Shown here: in pieces, positions 10,724 through 22,529 of the stretch
Position numbering within the stretch: position 1 is the first letter of the stretch
Layout of the letters: each line of letters begins with the position of its first letter
Origin: Henckelia pumila
Lineage: Eukaryota; Streptophyta; Magnoliopsida; Lamiales; Gesneriaceae
Assembly: GCF_033568475.1 (NCBI RefSeq)
Contig: NC_133123.1
Span: 3,596,001 to 3,660,000 of the forward strand
DNA: 64,000 bases
Direction: 5' to 3'
The notes under the pieces: model-generated
Database searches by the model: none
Told to the model about the DNA's origin: nothing
What the model saw: only the letters and a program-made list of their open reading frames with translations
Made by a program: the position numbers and the translations under genes

Positions 10724-13080
10724 TCATTTCTTGTTTGAGTAATCCCGCGGTCCAAATATTGTCGACCCAATTCTCACATTGGTGCTGCCCATCTCAATCT
10801 GCAGGCAAAAAACCAGTATTCGAGTAGCACTTGAGTCAATGATCTAAACTCCAAGCATTAATCAAGTGAACGTCAATATTAAATCACAACTCTTCAACGA
10901 TTGTACAATATAAATATTTGTGCGTCACTCTTGCTATGAATTATAGTTTTAGGTACAGTAACAAATGCATAGCACTATAGATATAGCAAGGCACGAGATC
11001 AAAATGGCTAGGTTTTCAGGCCTACCGCTTGCTCAAAGTCACCAGACATGCCCATAGACAATTCACATTGAGATTCTGAAATTCCCAGTGCCTCGCACAC
11101 TTCAGCTCTGCAGTTCAATAAAGTCTGGTATTGCAAAGCTATTCATAGTCATAATTTTGAATAATCAAAAGGAAAAGTGGCGTAAAGATATAATGAATAA
11201 AACTTTTCCAGCATGAAGCGTTTTGGGCAGATATTAGTCACGAAACTGATCAGAATTAATAAGATAGAATACCAAACTGTAGGTTACAGGCAATTATTAT
11301 TATGGAGATCAGAAGCTTAACAACTAAAATCAGAAACAAAAAGCTATCATAGTGTTGCATGTAGCAGACCTTTGTCTTCATGTAGGAAAAGATCATCCAC
11401 ACAAATTGCTATTTAAGCAAGTTCGTAAAGAAATAATGCCAACATTCTACAAAGTGCCTGTTCTTGTAAAAATTAAATAACTGAGTACCACCTGGAAGTT
11501 CAAGGGGGTTGACGTATAGTCAGGCATCCCTATGGTCATCAATCCCGAAAACTCAAGATTTGGGCAACCTAGCTTGACATGATTCACAAGATCCACACAA
11601 TTTGATGGATTTACACCAGATTTTGCTGCAAAATCCATTTAGTATCATAAACAAGATGCCCAAATTGCTAGGTAGATGTATATGAAAAGCACCCTTGGAG
11701 GATTAAAATATTAAGACTTAACAAATTTATAAAATTGTACTGGGATTCCTAAAATGGGTCAAGTCGTAGCACGTGTGTCCAATTGATCCTCAGACTGGAC
11801 TCATGTCCTGTGTGCTGGTCAAGATGGGTGCAAAATGACTCAAAACAACAGCACATTGTCTAACATGTCTCTAAAGACCAGCTAATTTCCAGATATTACG
11901 TAAAAAAAAATCATGGTTCATTACTCACAAGCTTCTCCGCTGGTGTTCACTTGAACCAAAACCTTTAAAGGCTGCCTTCTAATATCCGAGACTACACGGT
12001 CAAGATTATTGGCAATCTGAAAGCAAAAGAAATCAACTCCTTCATTGTGTTGACAAAACCTCGAGGCTTTAGACCAGAAAGTTTATTATAATTTAGAGCA
12101 TGAATGTTTGCAGGCCAGATTCGTTTTGTGTTATACGGCTATCACAAAAAGATCAGAGACGGAGCATGAAGTGAAAAAAGTCAGGCATCACATATAACAG
12201 CATCCAGTTTCAACAGTTATCATTCTCTTGACTAGAGACATTAGAAGGAAGCTTCAGAAAACATTATCGGAAAAATGATAGTCGAATACACTTCTGTTTA
12301 TATGCTAGCCTTTAAATTGATAGTAAGGACTCTTATTCCTCAACAAGCATGCAAGCAATTCAGGCACTCAACTGTTCTCCCTGTGATTTGTCCCGGATCA
12401 AGATAGCTAATTTTATTCAATGGTTAATCTTGGTTTAATTTGCTTATAGGTGAAGCTTAAATTTTGATAAAGTTTCAACCAAATGCGTGAAGATGGAAAA
12501 TCTTTCAAACCCAAATGCTGGAAGGTACATACTTTAAGTAGTTTTACCTTGTCATTATCAATACCTTCAACCATTGCAAGATTCGGGACTGCAGCTGCGC
12601 ATGATAGAGACAAGAAATAACGATGAATTGTATTTCATATCCCAAAAATTATATCCAATTCTATACTAAAAGGCACAAAAATGCGGAACAATATTGTTTT
12701 TCTCACTTAGCAGCGGTTTCACTTTATTGCTCTGCAAATGCCCGATAAAATGCCACTCAATGTCGTCTGGAAGCTGCAGAAATATCCCACAAAAGAAAAG
12801 GATAGTAAAATTAAAAAGAACCCAAATTTCCAATTGCAATTTCAGGACCTCTAGAAGTCACCTGAGGGGCTTTATCGATAATTTCTTGAACGTAATTTTC
12901 ACCAAAACAGCGGTGGCCGGCGTCATATATTTGTCGGATGAGGGAAACAGGCTTGGTTTTGCCAACAGCCACCACCCTTACGTCATCGGCGCGACGGCCG
13001 CACTTCTCTGCCGACTGACGGACCCGATGGAGCACTGCCCGTAGCGCCATCACGGCTGCACCCTCCGCCGGTGCTGCCAT
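10724..13080 (-). CDS. YggS/PLPBP-family pyridoxal phosphate homeostasis protein
   Basis: Seven exons join in frame to 242 aa: 13080-12862, 12773-12707, 12594-12548, 12016-11929, 11625-11492, 11124-11026 and 10798-10724. The family is a monomeric PLP-binding TIM-barrel protein that buffers vitamin B6 in the cytosol, without known catalysis. The PLP lysine is Lys41 in VAVGKTKP (usually VAVSKTKP). Other family blocks are present: [48 protein letters not shown] and [13 protein letters not shown]. Length matches plant homologues (about 240-250). The first Met gives a short Ala-rich N-terminus with no clear organelle signal. The gene is complete, with stop TGA at 10724-10726. The 3' end lies only about 135 bases from the Harbinger relic. 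Confidence 0.93.
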
Positions 13081-14135
13081 TAGATCCTAACTATGTGTTG
13101 TTCCATGTGCTGTTCATCAAGTGGCTGAAGTCCGAACAACATGTGCCTCAGAGAATACGAGGTTGTAAGTAACACTGGAAAAGAAATCTCCTCCTCTTAT
13201 TTTTTTTTTAAATTCTTAAATATTATATTTTAAAATTATTGATAAAAATATAGGATTAAATTTACTATTACACTAGTTTACACAATATATATGTGAAAAA
13301 AAATCAATTAAATTATGATTATTAAAATTGAATAAATTAAGAATAATATAACAGTAAAAATAAATAATGTGAAATAAAGTAAATTTTTATTATTAATATT
13401 AAATTTTTGAAGTTTTATTACTATTAATTTTGTTAACACCTTGTTTTTTTTTAATAATATAATACTTTTATTTCATATTATTTATCGTATTGTTGCCACG
13501 GTGTTTTAAAAAGCGGCCCTAGGACCGCCTAAGCGCTAGACCTCGATTTTTAGACAGTTGAAGTTTCTGGGAGTTATTATATTAATTGGCTGTCTAGGCC
13601 GCCTAATCGCCGTCTAGACGACGCCTCAAAATCCGCCTAGATTAACCTATAATATTTTATATATTTTTAAATTTTAATTTTTTTTAAAAATTATTTGACA
13701 CGATAACATTGACTGTTCATAATACTTTTAATATCTATCGCTTTTTAGAACATTCACTGTTCATAATACTTTTAATATATTTCAACATTACTTGACACGA
13801 TAGATTATAATGTATATAATTTTGTCATTTGTTGAACTCTTCACAATTAAAATGTTATATTTGAAGACTTGAAGTGACAAGATTACACTTGGATGTGATT
13901 AAATTCAATGTTTAACGACACACGATTTATTTACACTCTACAGCATTAATGATGAAAAAAATGCTTAAATAACAAAATCAAAATATTAAATATATCTTTA
14001 AAAAAAAAATTAAAAAATATCACTTCCTTCAAACAAAATGCCATAGAAAAGAAAAATTTACTGGATGACGCGATTGCAATATGTTATATCCATTAACAAC
14101 AGAGAATGCTAGTGCCTCCAACAACTGCGGCGGAA
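13081..14135. other. AT-rich intergenic with GC-rich CCGCCTAG fragment
   Basis: At 13500-13640 lies a GC-rich fragment with repeated CCGCCTA/CGCCTAG words, beginning GTGTTTTAAAAAGCGGC. It resembles the terminal-repeat element at 63512-63822. A duplicated phrase ACTGTTCATAATACTTTTAA occurs near 13710 and 13757. No gene is seen; the promoter of the PLP protein gene must lie in the right flank of its start at 13080. Confidence 0.5.
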
Positions 14136-15692
14136 CTAGGTAGCGGCTCCAACAGCAGGTGCAGGAGCGGTGATAGTAGCGCCTTGAACGGCAGGTGCGG
14201 GTATCACCGCCGCCGAAATCTGATCTTTAGAACCATGTTTTTTCTCTTCCACTTTATTGAGAAAAAACTTAATCCATGTGTAAACTTCAAGTACCAGCGC
14301 CACCCCGCCCAGTGTTCCCAGCAATCCAACATAAGACCATTTCCAGGCCTTGTTCTCCCCAAAAATCCTGATCCCGTAAAATATATTCACAGATACCACC
14401 GCCAGCAAAGAGTAACCCAAGAAGTGGTGATACATGTTCCAGTACTTGCGATATTCATCCGTCGCCTTGGGCTTTAATTTCAACGAGAACATCTACACAA
14501 TACACATTGCGCATCACTACTTTGTCAGACAATTATTATTATTATTATTTTGTGACGTGGGAATCCGCAACCGCTAGTTTCGGGTGCGCATTGGGTAAAC
14601 CCCGGACTAACGCAATAGCCTGCAAACTACGTTACTCAGCTAAACCATACTAAGCAAGCCCATTAATTAGTTCAACGAGAAATTGTATAGGTTGATTCAT
14701 GTACTCACTTGCATCGTCGCGAAAGTGAAGATGATTATGGCTATATTCCGATGTGTTTGGAAGATGTAGTATTTGGAGTGGTTCCCCAGCCAGAGTCCTA
14801 ACCCCCACCCAATTAGACCTAGCCCGTATCCTGCCATCTGGCAGCTGACGTGCGCCACAAACCACCAGCTCCATTCTTCAGGGAATTTTCTGAAGTACCT
14901 CGCAGCTATCACGCCAATGGGTAAAAATACTCCCCATCCCACAATGTTCAGTATTCCATGAGCCTTCATTAATCAAAACAAACTATTTAATTCAAAAAAA
15001 CACTTCTAGGGACTAGAATCATCATGTGAAAAGAAATTTGTGCTTACAGTTCTTAGCTGGCGGCGGCGATGAGCTGTGTAGCCGATCACTTTATTAGAAA
15101 CCAAATCGATAACCTCAGCGGTGTCGAAATTCTTGATGGACGTAGGATGCATAAGCGGCCCACTTTCAGTTGCGTGCTCCCCGACTTGCCAGACAACATT
15201 AGCCTTCGAACTGTTGTATTCTTTAGGCAAGAAAATGGTGGCCCGGATCACATAATATCCTATATTGACCTTAACGAAGCTGAAGTTTCGCACATCGAGT
15301 CCTATATCTTTAGATGGCAGAAGCTGGCAGCCAATTTTAGTGGCCGCCGTGATGTTGTACTTAAGCGCTTCCAACGTGCCGTCTTGCCGTTTGATGCCGA
15401 TCAATGCTCGAGTCCCGACCATGTGCGGCCCCACCGGATTCAGCCCCCACGCCAGCCACCCTGTCTCGCCGTGCAGCCTCCCCCCGAATGCGATGTCTAA
15501 ACGACGAGACTCGTTGTTGAAATTCCACCCGAATTCGACCTTCAATGTTTTTGTGTTGCAAAACTTTTCAGTGATGTTCATTTGACTAACTTCTGTTAGG
15601 AACTGATCGGTACATATGTGTGCGGATGCCAACAGAGGGGAGACAAATGCTAACACAAAGAGACTAGAGAAAAATGTGTGGGAAAACGACAT
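14136..15692 (-). CDS. Cytochrome b561 and DOMON domain protein
   Basis: Three exons (15692-15048, 14963-14709, 14492-14136) give 418 aa. Residues 1-24 are a signal peptide (MSFSHTFFSSLFVLAF...LLASA). A DOMON domain follows in about residues 45-180 (VEFGWNFNN, GWLAWGLNP, MVGTRALIG). The b561 core in residues 216-400 has five predicted membrane helices. The four likely haem histidines are His217 (AHGILN), His253 (VAHVSC), His286 (THRN) and His322 (YHHFLGY). The family carries electrons across membranes from ascorbate; DOMON fusions are plasma-membrane proteins, often auxin-responsive. The C-terminal tail is Ala/Pro-rich and likely cytosolic. Complete, normal length. It is divergent from the SWAP gene, with 926 bases between start codons. 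Confidence 0.93.
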
Positions 15693-15743
15693 GTTTTAAG
15701 GTTTCCGGTAAGTGGGTCGATATCTTGCCTTAAATGTGTGCCC

Positions 15744-15757
15744 AATATATATAATAC
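15744..15757 (-). promoter_or_regulatory. TATA box of b561/DOMON gene
   Basis: The minus strand reads TATTATATATATTGG about 55-65 bases upstream of the start codon at 15692. It is the only strong TATA in the near upstream region. Confidence 0.55.
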
Positions 15758-16429
15758 GCACAAATATTTTGGTGTGTGATTTAACTTTTCTCTGCCAAAG
15801 TTGTGATTAAGGAGTTAACCTCAAGTTATGGATATGTTCTGTTTCTACTTTCTTTAGTATTCAGTCTTATTTTAGCATGCCCTTTCGAGATGTGCAGTCA
15901 CCATCAAGAAAAAAGCGAATCCCTTCATTGAGGAAGCTCGACTTTATATCATTGAAATTGACATAATAATTAATTTGTTCTCCAACTCAAAAAAAAAAAA
16001 AAATCCCTATATTATATTATCCAATTATCCATTTGTTGCTCAAAATTCAACAGATTAAATTTAAACCCGCTAGATGATTGAAAAATAAAAGAACCATAAA
16101 TTCAATAGTTGAATGACAAAATAGACAAAGAAAAAATTGAGAATATATTACTGAATATATTTTATAGGTTGATAATAATAATAACAATAATATATCCTCC
16201 TTACTTTAAAAAAAAAAAAACAATATATTCTCCTTGGAAAGCAAGTTCCGAGATTAACGAAATATATATATTAGTTAAAGGAACAAATGCATCATCAAGC
16301 AATGAATAGGATCTACTTTTGAAAGTGGAAACAGTATCTGGTGAAGCACGTTGCAGCCAAGAAACACGTTTTGCCTGTTGGACAAACCCAAAGGGACGAA
16401 CAATAATAGTTGTTGGATCCCAAGTTTTC

Positions 16430-16560
16430 GTAATGGGCCTTTACAAGTTCAATAGTTCATCGGCCCACTCTTGGCCCACTTATTGCCCGTCGTTCGTCAT
16501 AATATAACTACTCCATATTCCATTTTCCCCCTTTTTCTTCCTAGGGTTCGGTAGTTCTCT
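16430..16560 (+). promoter_or_regulatory. Site II and telo-box-like promoter motifs
   Basis: Upstream of the SWAP gene are three TGGGCC/GGCCCA words (ATGGGCC near 16433, GGCCCA near 16462 and near 16473) and TAGGGTT near 16543. Site II elements with a telo-box are a known combination in TCP-regulated plant housekeeping promoters. No strong TATA is seen, which fits that class. Confidence 0.5.
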
Positions 16561-16618
16561 ACCACAAATTAATAATCAATCAATAGAGCTCAGACGATTG
16601 GGAAATCTGCAAGCGGAT

Positions 16619-19600
16619 ATGGATTTACAGGTGGTCGGACGCCACGCTCTGCTGTTCGACGATGATGCCACTGCGGATTTCGTTAACTCCAGTGGGGCCC
16701 TTGTCGAGTGGTACTCCCTCCAAATTGACAGATACGACGTCCGGCACCTCCTCTCCGCACCTCCTCCGCCTCGTCGCCGTAATCTAAGTACCGAACATAT
16801 AGTCCCCGAGGACCCGGCTCTTGAATCTCAACTTGATCACGAGCGATATCTCGACCTTCCTTCTCATTCCGATCAACCTGGTATACCATTGTTTTCTACC
16901 ATGATTCTTTTTCTTAATCTTTGATTTACCCTTTTTATGGATTACTGTTTGCTATGTTTTTTTATTACTCTCCAGGGGATGATATGTCTGCTTGTTGACT
17001 TTTTTTGTTATTTATTTGTTATTTATTTCGGGGGTTGGGGATGGGGTGGGACGGAAGGAGACTTTTGGGGGGGATCACAATGAGTATAGGTCAATGAGTA
17101 AAAATGAATTGCATGAGCCTTATATCTCTGATTAGGAAACGGCTTCAGAAAATAAAGCTAGAGACTCCAATCTCTATGTTGAATTGTTTTTGGAATAACA
17201 TATGAGTATAGTTACATAGCCTCACCTAAAAAATGACAAAAGTGTTGGCGATTTGTTATGTGGAGATTGGTGTTATGGCTGCTGCCAAAAATATGTCTGC
17301 TAAAGTGTCTTTACAAACAGGATAGGACGAACAAGGGTGTAATAGCTATCTAGTTTGTGCTGGTACCATACTTCTTTGCTTTATGCTTCCAAATATGCAG
17401 GAAGGTTCTAACTAAGTGCTTTCTGCTTCCGGTTACAAGTAAGTCTTCGGTATTGTCTTTCCTTGTGTCATTCATGGGTAGTTTTAATAATTCAATGTAT
17501 CCTTGTTTTGCTTATTAATGATTTAACGGGACATTTAAATATCATTTTATTGGATTTTCTTCTTTCCAGAGGGAGAGTGTGAAAAGCCATCAAATGGCGG
17601 AGGCTATAATGCTGTTGGCTTCTCTTACGGGGAGAGTGAATATTCTGCCGATCCAAAGAAAGCTGATGCTGAGATGGAATTATCTGGATTTACTCCCCCA
17701 TTTCCCATTCCAGGGACTCTTCTCCAATCCTTGGTAAGCATGCACGCTGGAATCACTAGATTTGTGCATTTCAGATGAGATTAATATTTTGTTAGTAAGT
17801 AAAAACTCAAATCACCCAGTATGGCCAATTGTAATTGCATAAGATGCATTTGTTATCTAAGGTTCACAGTATGAAGTTTTCAGATGCTTGGAGCAAGGAT
17901 GATCTACACTGTGATCTTAGGTTGCCGAACACAGGCACCTTGTTTCCTTTTCATGTCATGACAAAAAGGCCTTGCAGGTGGGATTAGGAAAGTAGTAATT
18001 TTATTTGAGGACTATCAGTTTACTACTTGACGAGGCAAATATTCCCTAATATTATTCTTCTGCTTTGGTTGTTTCGTGATTTATATGTGTCATTGAATTG
18101 ACACTTTGGCATGTGATTTCTCTGTTTTGGCAGTTGTTGATTTGGGTTTCCTGTATTTCTCATTTATAATGGACTTTTCTCTTTTGTGCCTTCGCACTGT
18201 TGCCTCTTTTTTCAGCCTCCTACAGAGAAGGTGCATCAGATAATAGCAAGAACTGCGATGTTTGTCAGCAAACATGGTGGCCAGTCAGAGATTATCCTGC
18301 GGGTGAAACAAGGAGATAATCCAACTTTTGGCTTCTTGATGCCTGACCATCATCTTCATTCTTACTTCAGATTTCTTGTTGAACACCCAGAGCTTTTGCA
18401 GTCTGACCATAGTGGAAAATCTCAAGGCGAGGTGAAAGATGTTTATGGAGAACACCATAATACAAATGGTGTGGGGGGAGCTTTGTCATTACTTGGTTCT
18501 GCATATGGGTCTGGGGAGAACGAGGACGGTGACTGTAATGCAAATACTGAACATGAGCTTTCCCATGATAATAGCAATTCTGTCACTAATTTTGTTTCTC
18601 GTGGTTCAAAGAAGATGGAATTCATTGCAGATGTAGCGAAGGATGTGTTAGTATCTATAAATACAACTCCTTCGATTAAAGATAAGGTTCTCTCAGTGAA
18701 GAAAAATTCTTCGATCTCTGCATCCAAATCTGGAAATATGAAAGGCCCCAAGAAGGATGGCAAATCTGGTTCATTTTCTGCTACGGCAGAGAAGACCAGA
18801 AGTTCTACTTTGGGAATTCCTTCTAAGACTAACGCAATAATTTTAGAGCCTCCACCTGAATTGAAGGGCCTGATTGAAAAGATTGTTGAATGTATTACTA
18901 GAAATGGGAAACAATTTGAGGCAACTCTTATTGAGCAAGACGTAAAGCACGGGAGATTCCCTTTTCTTCTTACATCCAACCAGTATCATTCTTACTATTT
19001 AAAAGTCCTTCAAACTGCTCAAGAGGTATTTTCACTGCACAATCTTTTCACATAAACATCAGTTTGTCCAATTCTTCTGGCTGTGTTGTGTGTGATCAAA
19101 TATCTTGTAATCCACTTAAATTCATCCTTTTCTAGATGAGAAGGCTAATTGGTGCTGTATTATTGCACTCTTAAGTAGAACTTTGCCAATGGCATACCTA
19201 ATAAATGATTGAATGAAACTTATTGAAGAAAAGATCTGAAAAATATTCAAAGAGTTAAAATGATCTTTCTATGAAAATTATCCGTAGGTATTGTAGACAT
19301 TGCCTGATTTCCATTACCGAGCATTTTGAATTTACTATTTAGAACACCTCTAGTCCAACCATATGGGAGAGAACTCAGAGAATCTATAGATTCCTCTTCA
19401 GGAGCTATTCTTCCTTCCCGAATGCAGCACACAACCCTCCACTGTACTGCTCTCTCCAAGTGTTCTTGTTCCCCCCTTCTTCCTTACACCAGCAAGTCTT
19501 TGTTACTCAAATTTGATTGTTTGTGTGGTGGAGGCTGAATCATAGTTGTTTCAAGTATCTAGAGTTATTTAGTTGTATGCGGTGAAGGAGGTTTGGAGAG

Positions 19601-21453
19601 GAAATTTAAGCGGAGCCTGAAGCTTACATGTTCACAAATTTGCATCAATTTCTGGTTGATTCTTTCTATCGCTATTTTCTCACTTGGGAGTGGAGCCTGA
19701 ATGGCTCAATTCTTTGCAATCTTGATGTATAAGGTTTATTATTATGTCGTGATAGTGTGTAGTTATTTTCTGGTTTATAATGTTGACTGACTTGAACATT
19801 ATTTTGCGCCGAACCAATATTTGGGTTTTTCTTTTGTAGTCAAAAACAAATGGCAGGAGTTCTTCTGGTAAGGATGACCTAGTAGGCAGTGGAGACAGAA
19901 AAACCTTTGTACACAAGAAAAATGATTTCTCATCACTGGATTCTGATGTTGGTGACATGCCCCTGGAATCTGACATTAAAGAGAAGTTCAAAATGGTATT
20001 AGGCAAACCAAAGAAAGATGCACAGGAGTCACGATCCAAAGGAACAGAGCAAGAATGTGGTGTCACTGTTGATGCTGCAGCTGCAGCTGCTATTCTTCAG
20101 GCTGCTATTAAAGGTGCCAATAAGTCAAAGAGTATTTGTAACACTCCCCTGAATGCTCAGAGTGATATCAATCACAATGAGGGTAATCGGTCTTCAAGTC
20201 CAAGCAGCCTTCTGTCCTCCCAGACTGAAAATGCTTATTGGAATGGAAGTCAAAAAGTTTTTGCCCTTGCTCCTAAGACAACTTTGAGAACCTTTGTTGA
20301 AGCTTCACGTGATCCTGATCAAGAGGCACAGTTGACTGGGGAGCAGAAGGTGAAAGCTGAGAGGCTGAAGAGGGCTAAAATGTTTGTGACCATGCTGAAA
20401 AGTGGAGCTGTTCCATTAAAAAATCAATCATTGCGTGACTCGTCAGTAGATCCTCCAGGGTCAGGGGCCTCTAAGTCTGCCAATGAGAACGACCTTAATT
20501 GCAAAGAAGGAGAACGTAGTTCTGCTCCTCCGACGGATACTGAAAGGACTGCCACAGTTGAAAATCTTGAGAGAATACATATTGGCGAGGAGCATAGTGA
20601 GCGACTGGCGAGAAGAAGGTATAGATCCAGATCCAGAGGATGTGAGGATAATAATGAAGAAGATCGAGATAAAAAGAGTCATAACAAGGGTTCTTCAAGA
20701 TCAAAATATAGGTCAAGATCTAGAAGACATGATGAGGATGATGAAAATGAAAATGCTGAGGAAACAGATGGGAAGCATTGTTGCAGAAGGAGTCGGTCTC
20801 ATTCCTCCTTTAACGAAAATGATGATGAAGGAGAAGGTAACGAAGAGTGCAGGGACCGTAAGTGCTCTAAATCAAGGCATCACTCTCGCCATTCACAGAA
20901 TGAGGATGATGGGAATGTAGGCGAAGATATAGAAGTAAAGGATCATAAACAGTCTAGGAAGAAGCATCGCTCTCATCATTCTTCCAAAAAGCGACGGCGT
21001 TCATCCAAGAAAATTTCAGACGAAGAAAATGAAAGTGATAGTGGTAGAAGACACCACAGACACTCTCGGAGAAAGCACCGTTCTCAGAGCTCTTCAGGTC
21101 ATGGTAGGGATGAACATAGGCATAGGAATAGGCATTCTTCTGGGGACAAAAAGTATCGGCACCGCCACAAGCTTGATAGCTCTTCAAATGATGAAGATCA
21201 GAATCATACTACCTTGGATAAGAGTGAAAAAGAAACATATGATGAAAGAGACGACTTGGAAGAGGGTGAGATCAGGTCTAAAGTAGCAGAGGGATCTAGA
21301 GGAATTGCCAGTGGTCATGTCAGCCGAGAAACTTCTGTCGGTGCACTGCTTTCCCACGAAAGGGCGAATTCTCAACCCCCTGAAACCTCTTCTGAGGTTC
21401 CAGATTATTTAAGGGCCAAAATTCGTGCAATGTTGATGGCAACTATGTTGTGA
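16619..21453 (+). CDS. SWAP/surp-domain splicing regulator with RS tail
   Basis: Four exons (16619-16880, 17570-17733, 18216-19025, 19840-21453) join in frame to 949 aa. The N-terminus MDLQVVGRHALLFDDDATA and IDRYDVRHLL belong to the DRY_EERY region of suppressor-of-white-apricot proteins. Two surp modules follow: residues 143-204 (VHQIIARTAMFVSKHG) and 353-412 (LIEKIVECITRNGKQFEATL). Residues about 660-860 are an Arg/Ser/His-rich, strongly charged RS-like region, and the C-terminus is YLRAKIRAMLMATML. Family members are nuclear pre-mRNA splicing regulators that bind SF1-type partners through surp domains. The start is the ATG at 16619, since the family begins MDLxVVGRHALLF; the upstream in-frame codons lack an ATG. 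Complete. Confidence 0.93.
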
Positions 21454-22397
21454 GTGTAGAACTTGACATCCTTTAAATTTGGTGAAATATATGAAGATCA
21501 GTGCAAAATATTGCAAAATTGGATGTTGGAAGAATGGATGAATAATCGGATGCACCAAAGTTCACCGCATACTTGTGAGGTGATACGGCTATGCCATCAA
21601 ATCGAGGAAATAAATCTCTCTTCTGCATGCAGGTGAGTTCTTACACAGGATATTGTAGATCTGGAATCGCTTATTTACACGGGATTTTTTTTCCCTGAAC
21701 CCTCTACTGCTGCTCATGATCCTTCTGCTCTCAGGCTCGTGTCAGTTGACTTGCGTGTATTTGTTTATTTGTTTTTTGAAGTAAAGGATGTTTTGCCTGT
21801 AAATTTTGTGACTACAAGTTGATGACATTGAATTGAATGCAATTTTTTGTTTCCGATAATGAGTAATATGTACGACTTTTTATTTTCCATTGGATGTTTG
21901 TTTATCCCTGATACCTTTTTTGTTTGGTTCTACATTTCTTTCTTCATGAATGTTAAATGTTGTCAATCTGTACTTTAAGCTGCTTTGCTCCCGGTTGATT
22001 ATGCGCACACATTTGATTCTTCTCAATTGAATTCACTAAAGAAAGGACGGTTGAAATATTATCTGCAAGGTTGCCTCGGCAAGATTGATTTATTTATTTT
22101 TGGTTTTTATGGTATTTTTAGAAGTTGGTTGTGACGAGAAACCTACCCAGAACTTACAACTTTCTTTAGTTGTTGAAGCTGTCGAACTGAAGTCTGACCA
22201 GAAATTAGTTAGCTCCTTAATTTGGTAAAGAAAGAGAGGAAGCCCACTTGAAAAGGCAGGAATAACAAAAGCACGTGTGAAACCGGTTGCCCTTTTCTTG
22301 CCTTGAGAAAATGTATATAAGTACTCATGTATTAGTTGTGCTAAGATTCAAAAACCAAAAGTAAACAAAGCCGAAAAGAATCCACCCAAGGAAAATC
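21454..22397. other. SWAP 3' UTR and intergenic
   Basis: The first 400 bases are probably 3' UTR, possibly with a UTR intron after ATGCAGGTGAG near 21632. Further right there is a plausible promoter: GCACGTGTG near 22272 and a TATA (TGTATATAAG) near 22313. No known gene follows. Confidence 0.4.
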
Positions 22398-22529
22398 ATG
22401 AAGGGTCATCACCTAAAAAGCTTGACCACACGATCCTGCTTTGATACAAGGATTTTGGTTTTTCAGATCCCACATAAACATTGTTCTCTTGTCTATGTGA
22501 TCTACATCTCATTTCTCGATTTTCTTTGA
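22398..22529 (+). CDS. Possible 43-aa small ORF behind TATA
   Basis: An ATG in fair context lies about 80 bases downstream of TGTATATAAG and a G-box-like GCACGTGTG. It opens a 43-codon frame starting MKGHHLKSLTTRSCF and ending at TGA 22527-22529. I do not recognise the peptide and no splice partner is evident. It could be a non-coding transcript start, a real small peptide or chance. Confidence 0.2.
   Translation: MKGHHLKSLTTRSCFDTRILVFQIPHKHCSLVYVIYISFLDFL

Noticed and set aside
15069-15585. Plus-strand frames over the b561/DOMON first exon
   Set aside because: Complement of a well-supported exon with signal peptide and DOMON motifs.
18443-18979. 178-codon minus-strand frame
   Set aside because: Complement of SWAP exon 3, which has two surp domains and intact splicing.
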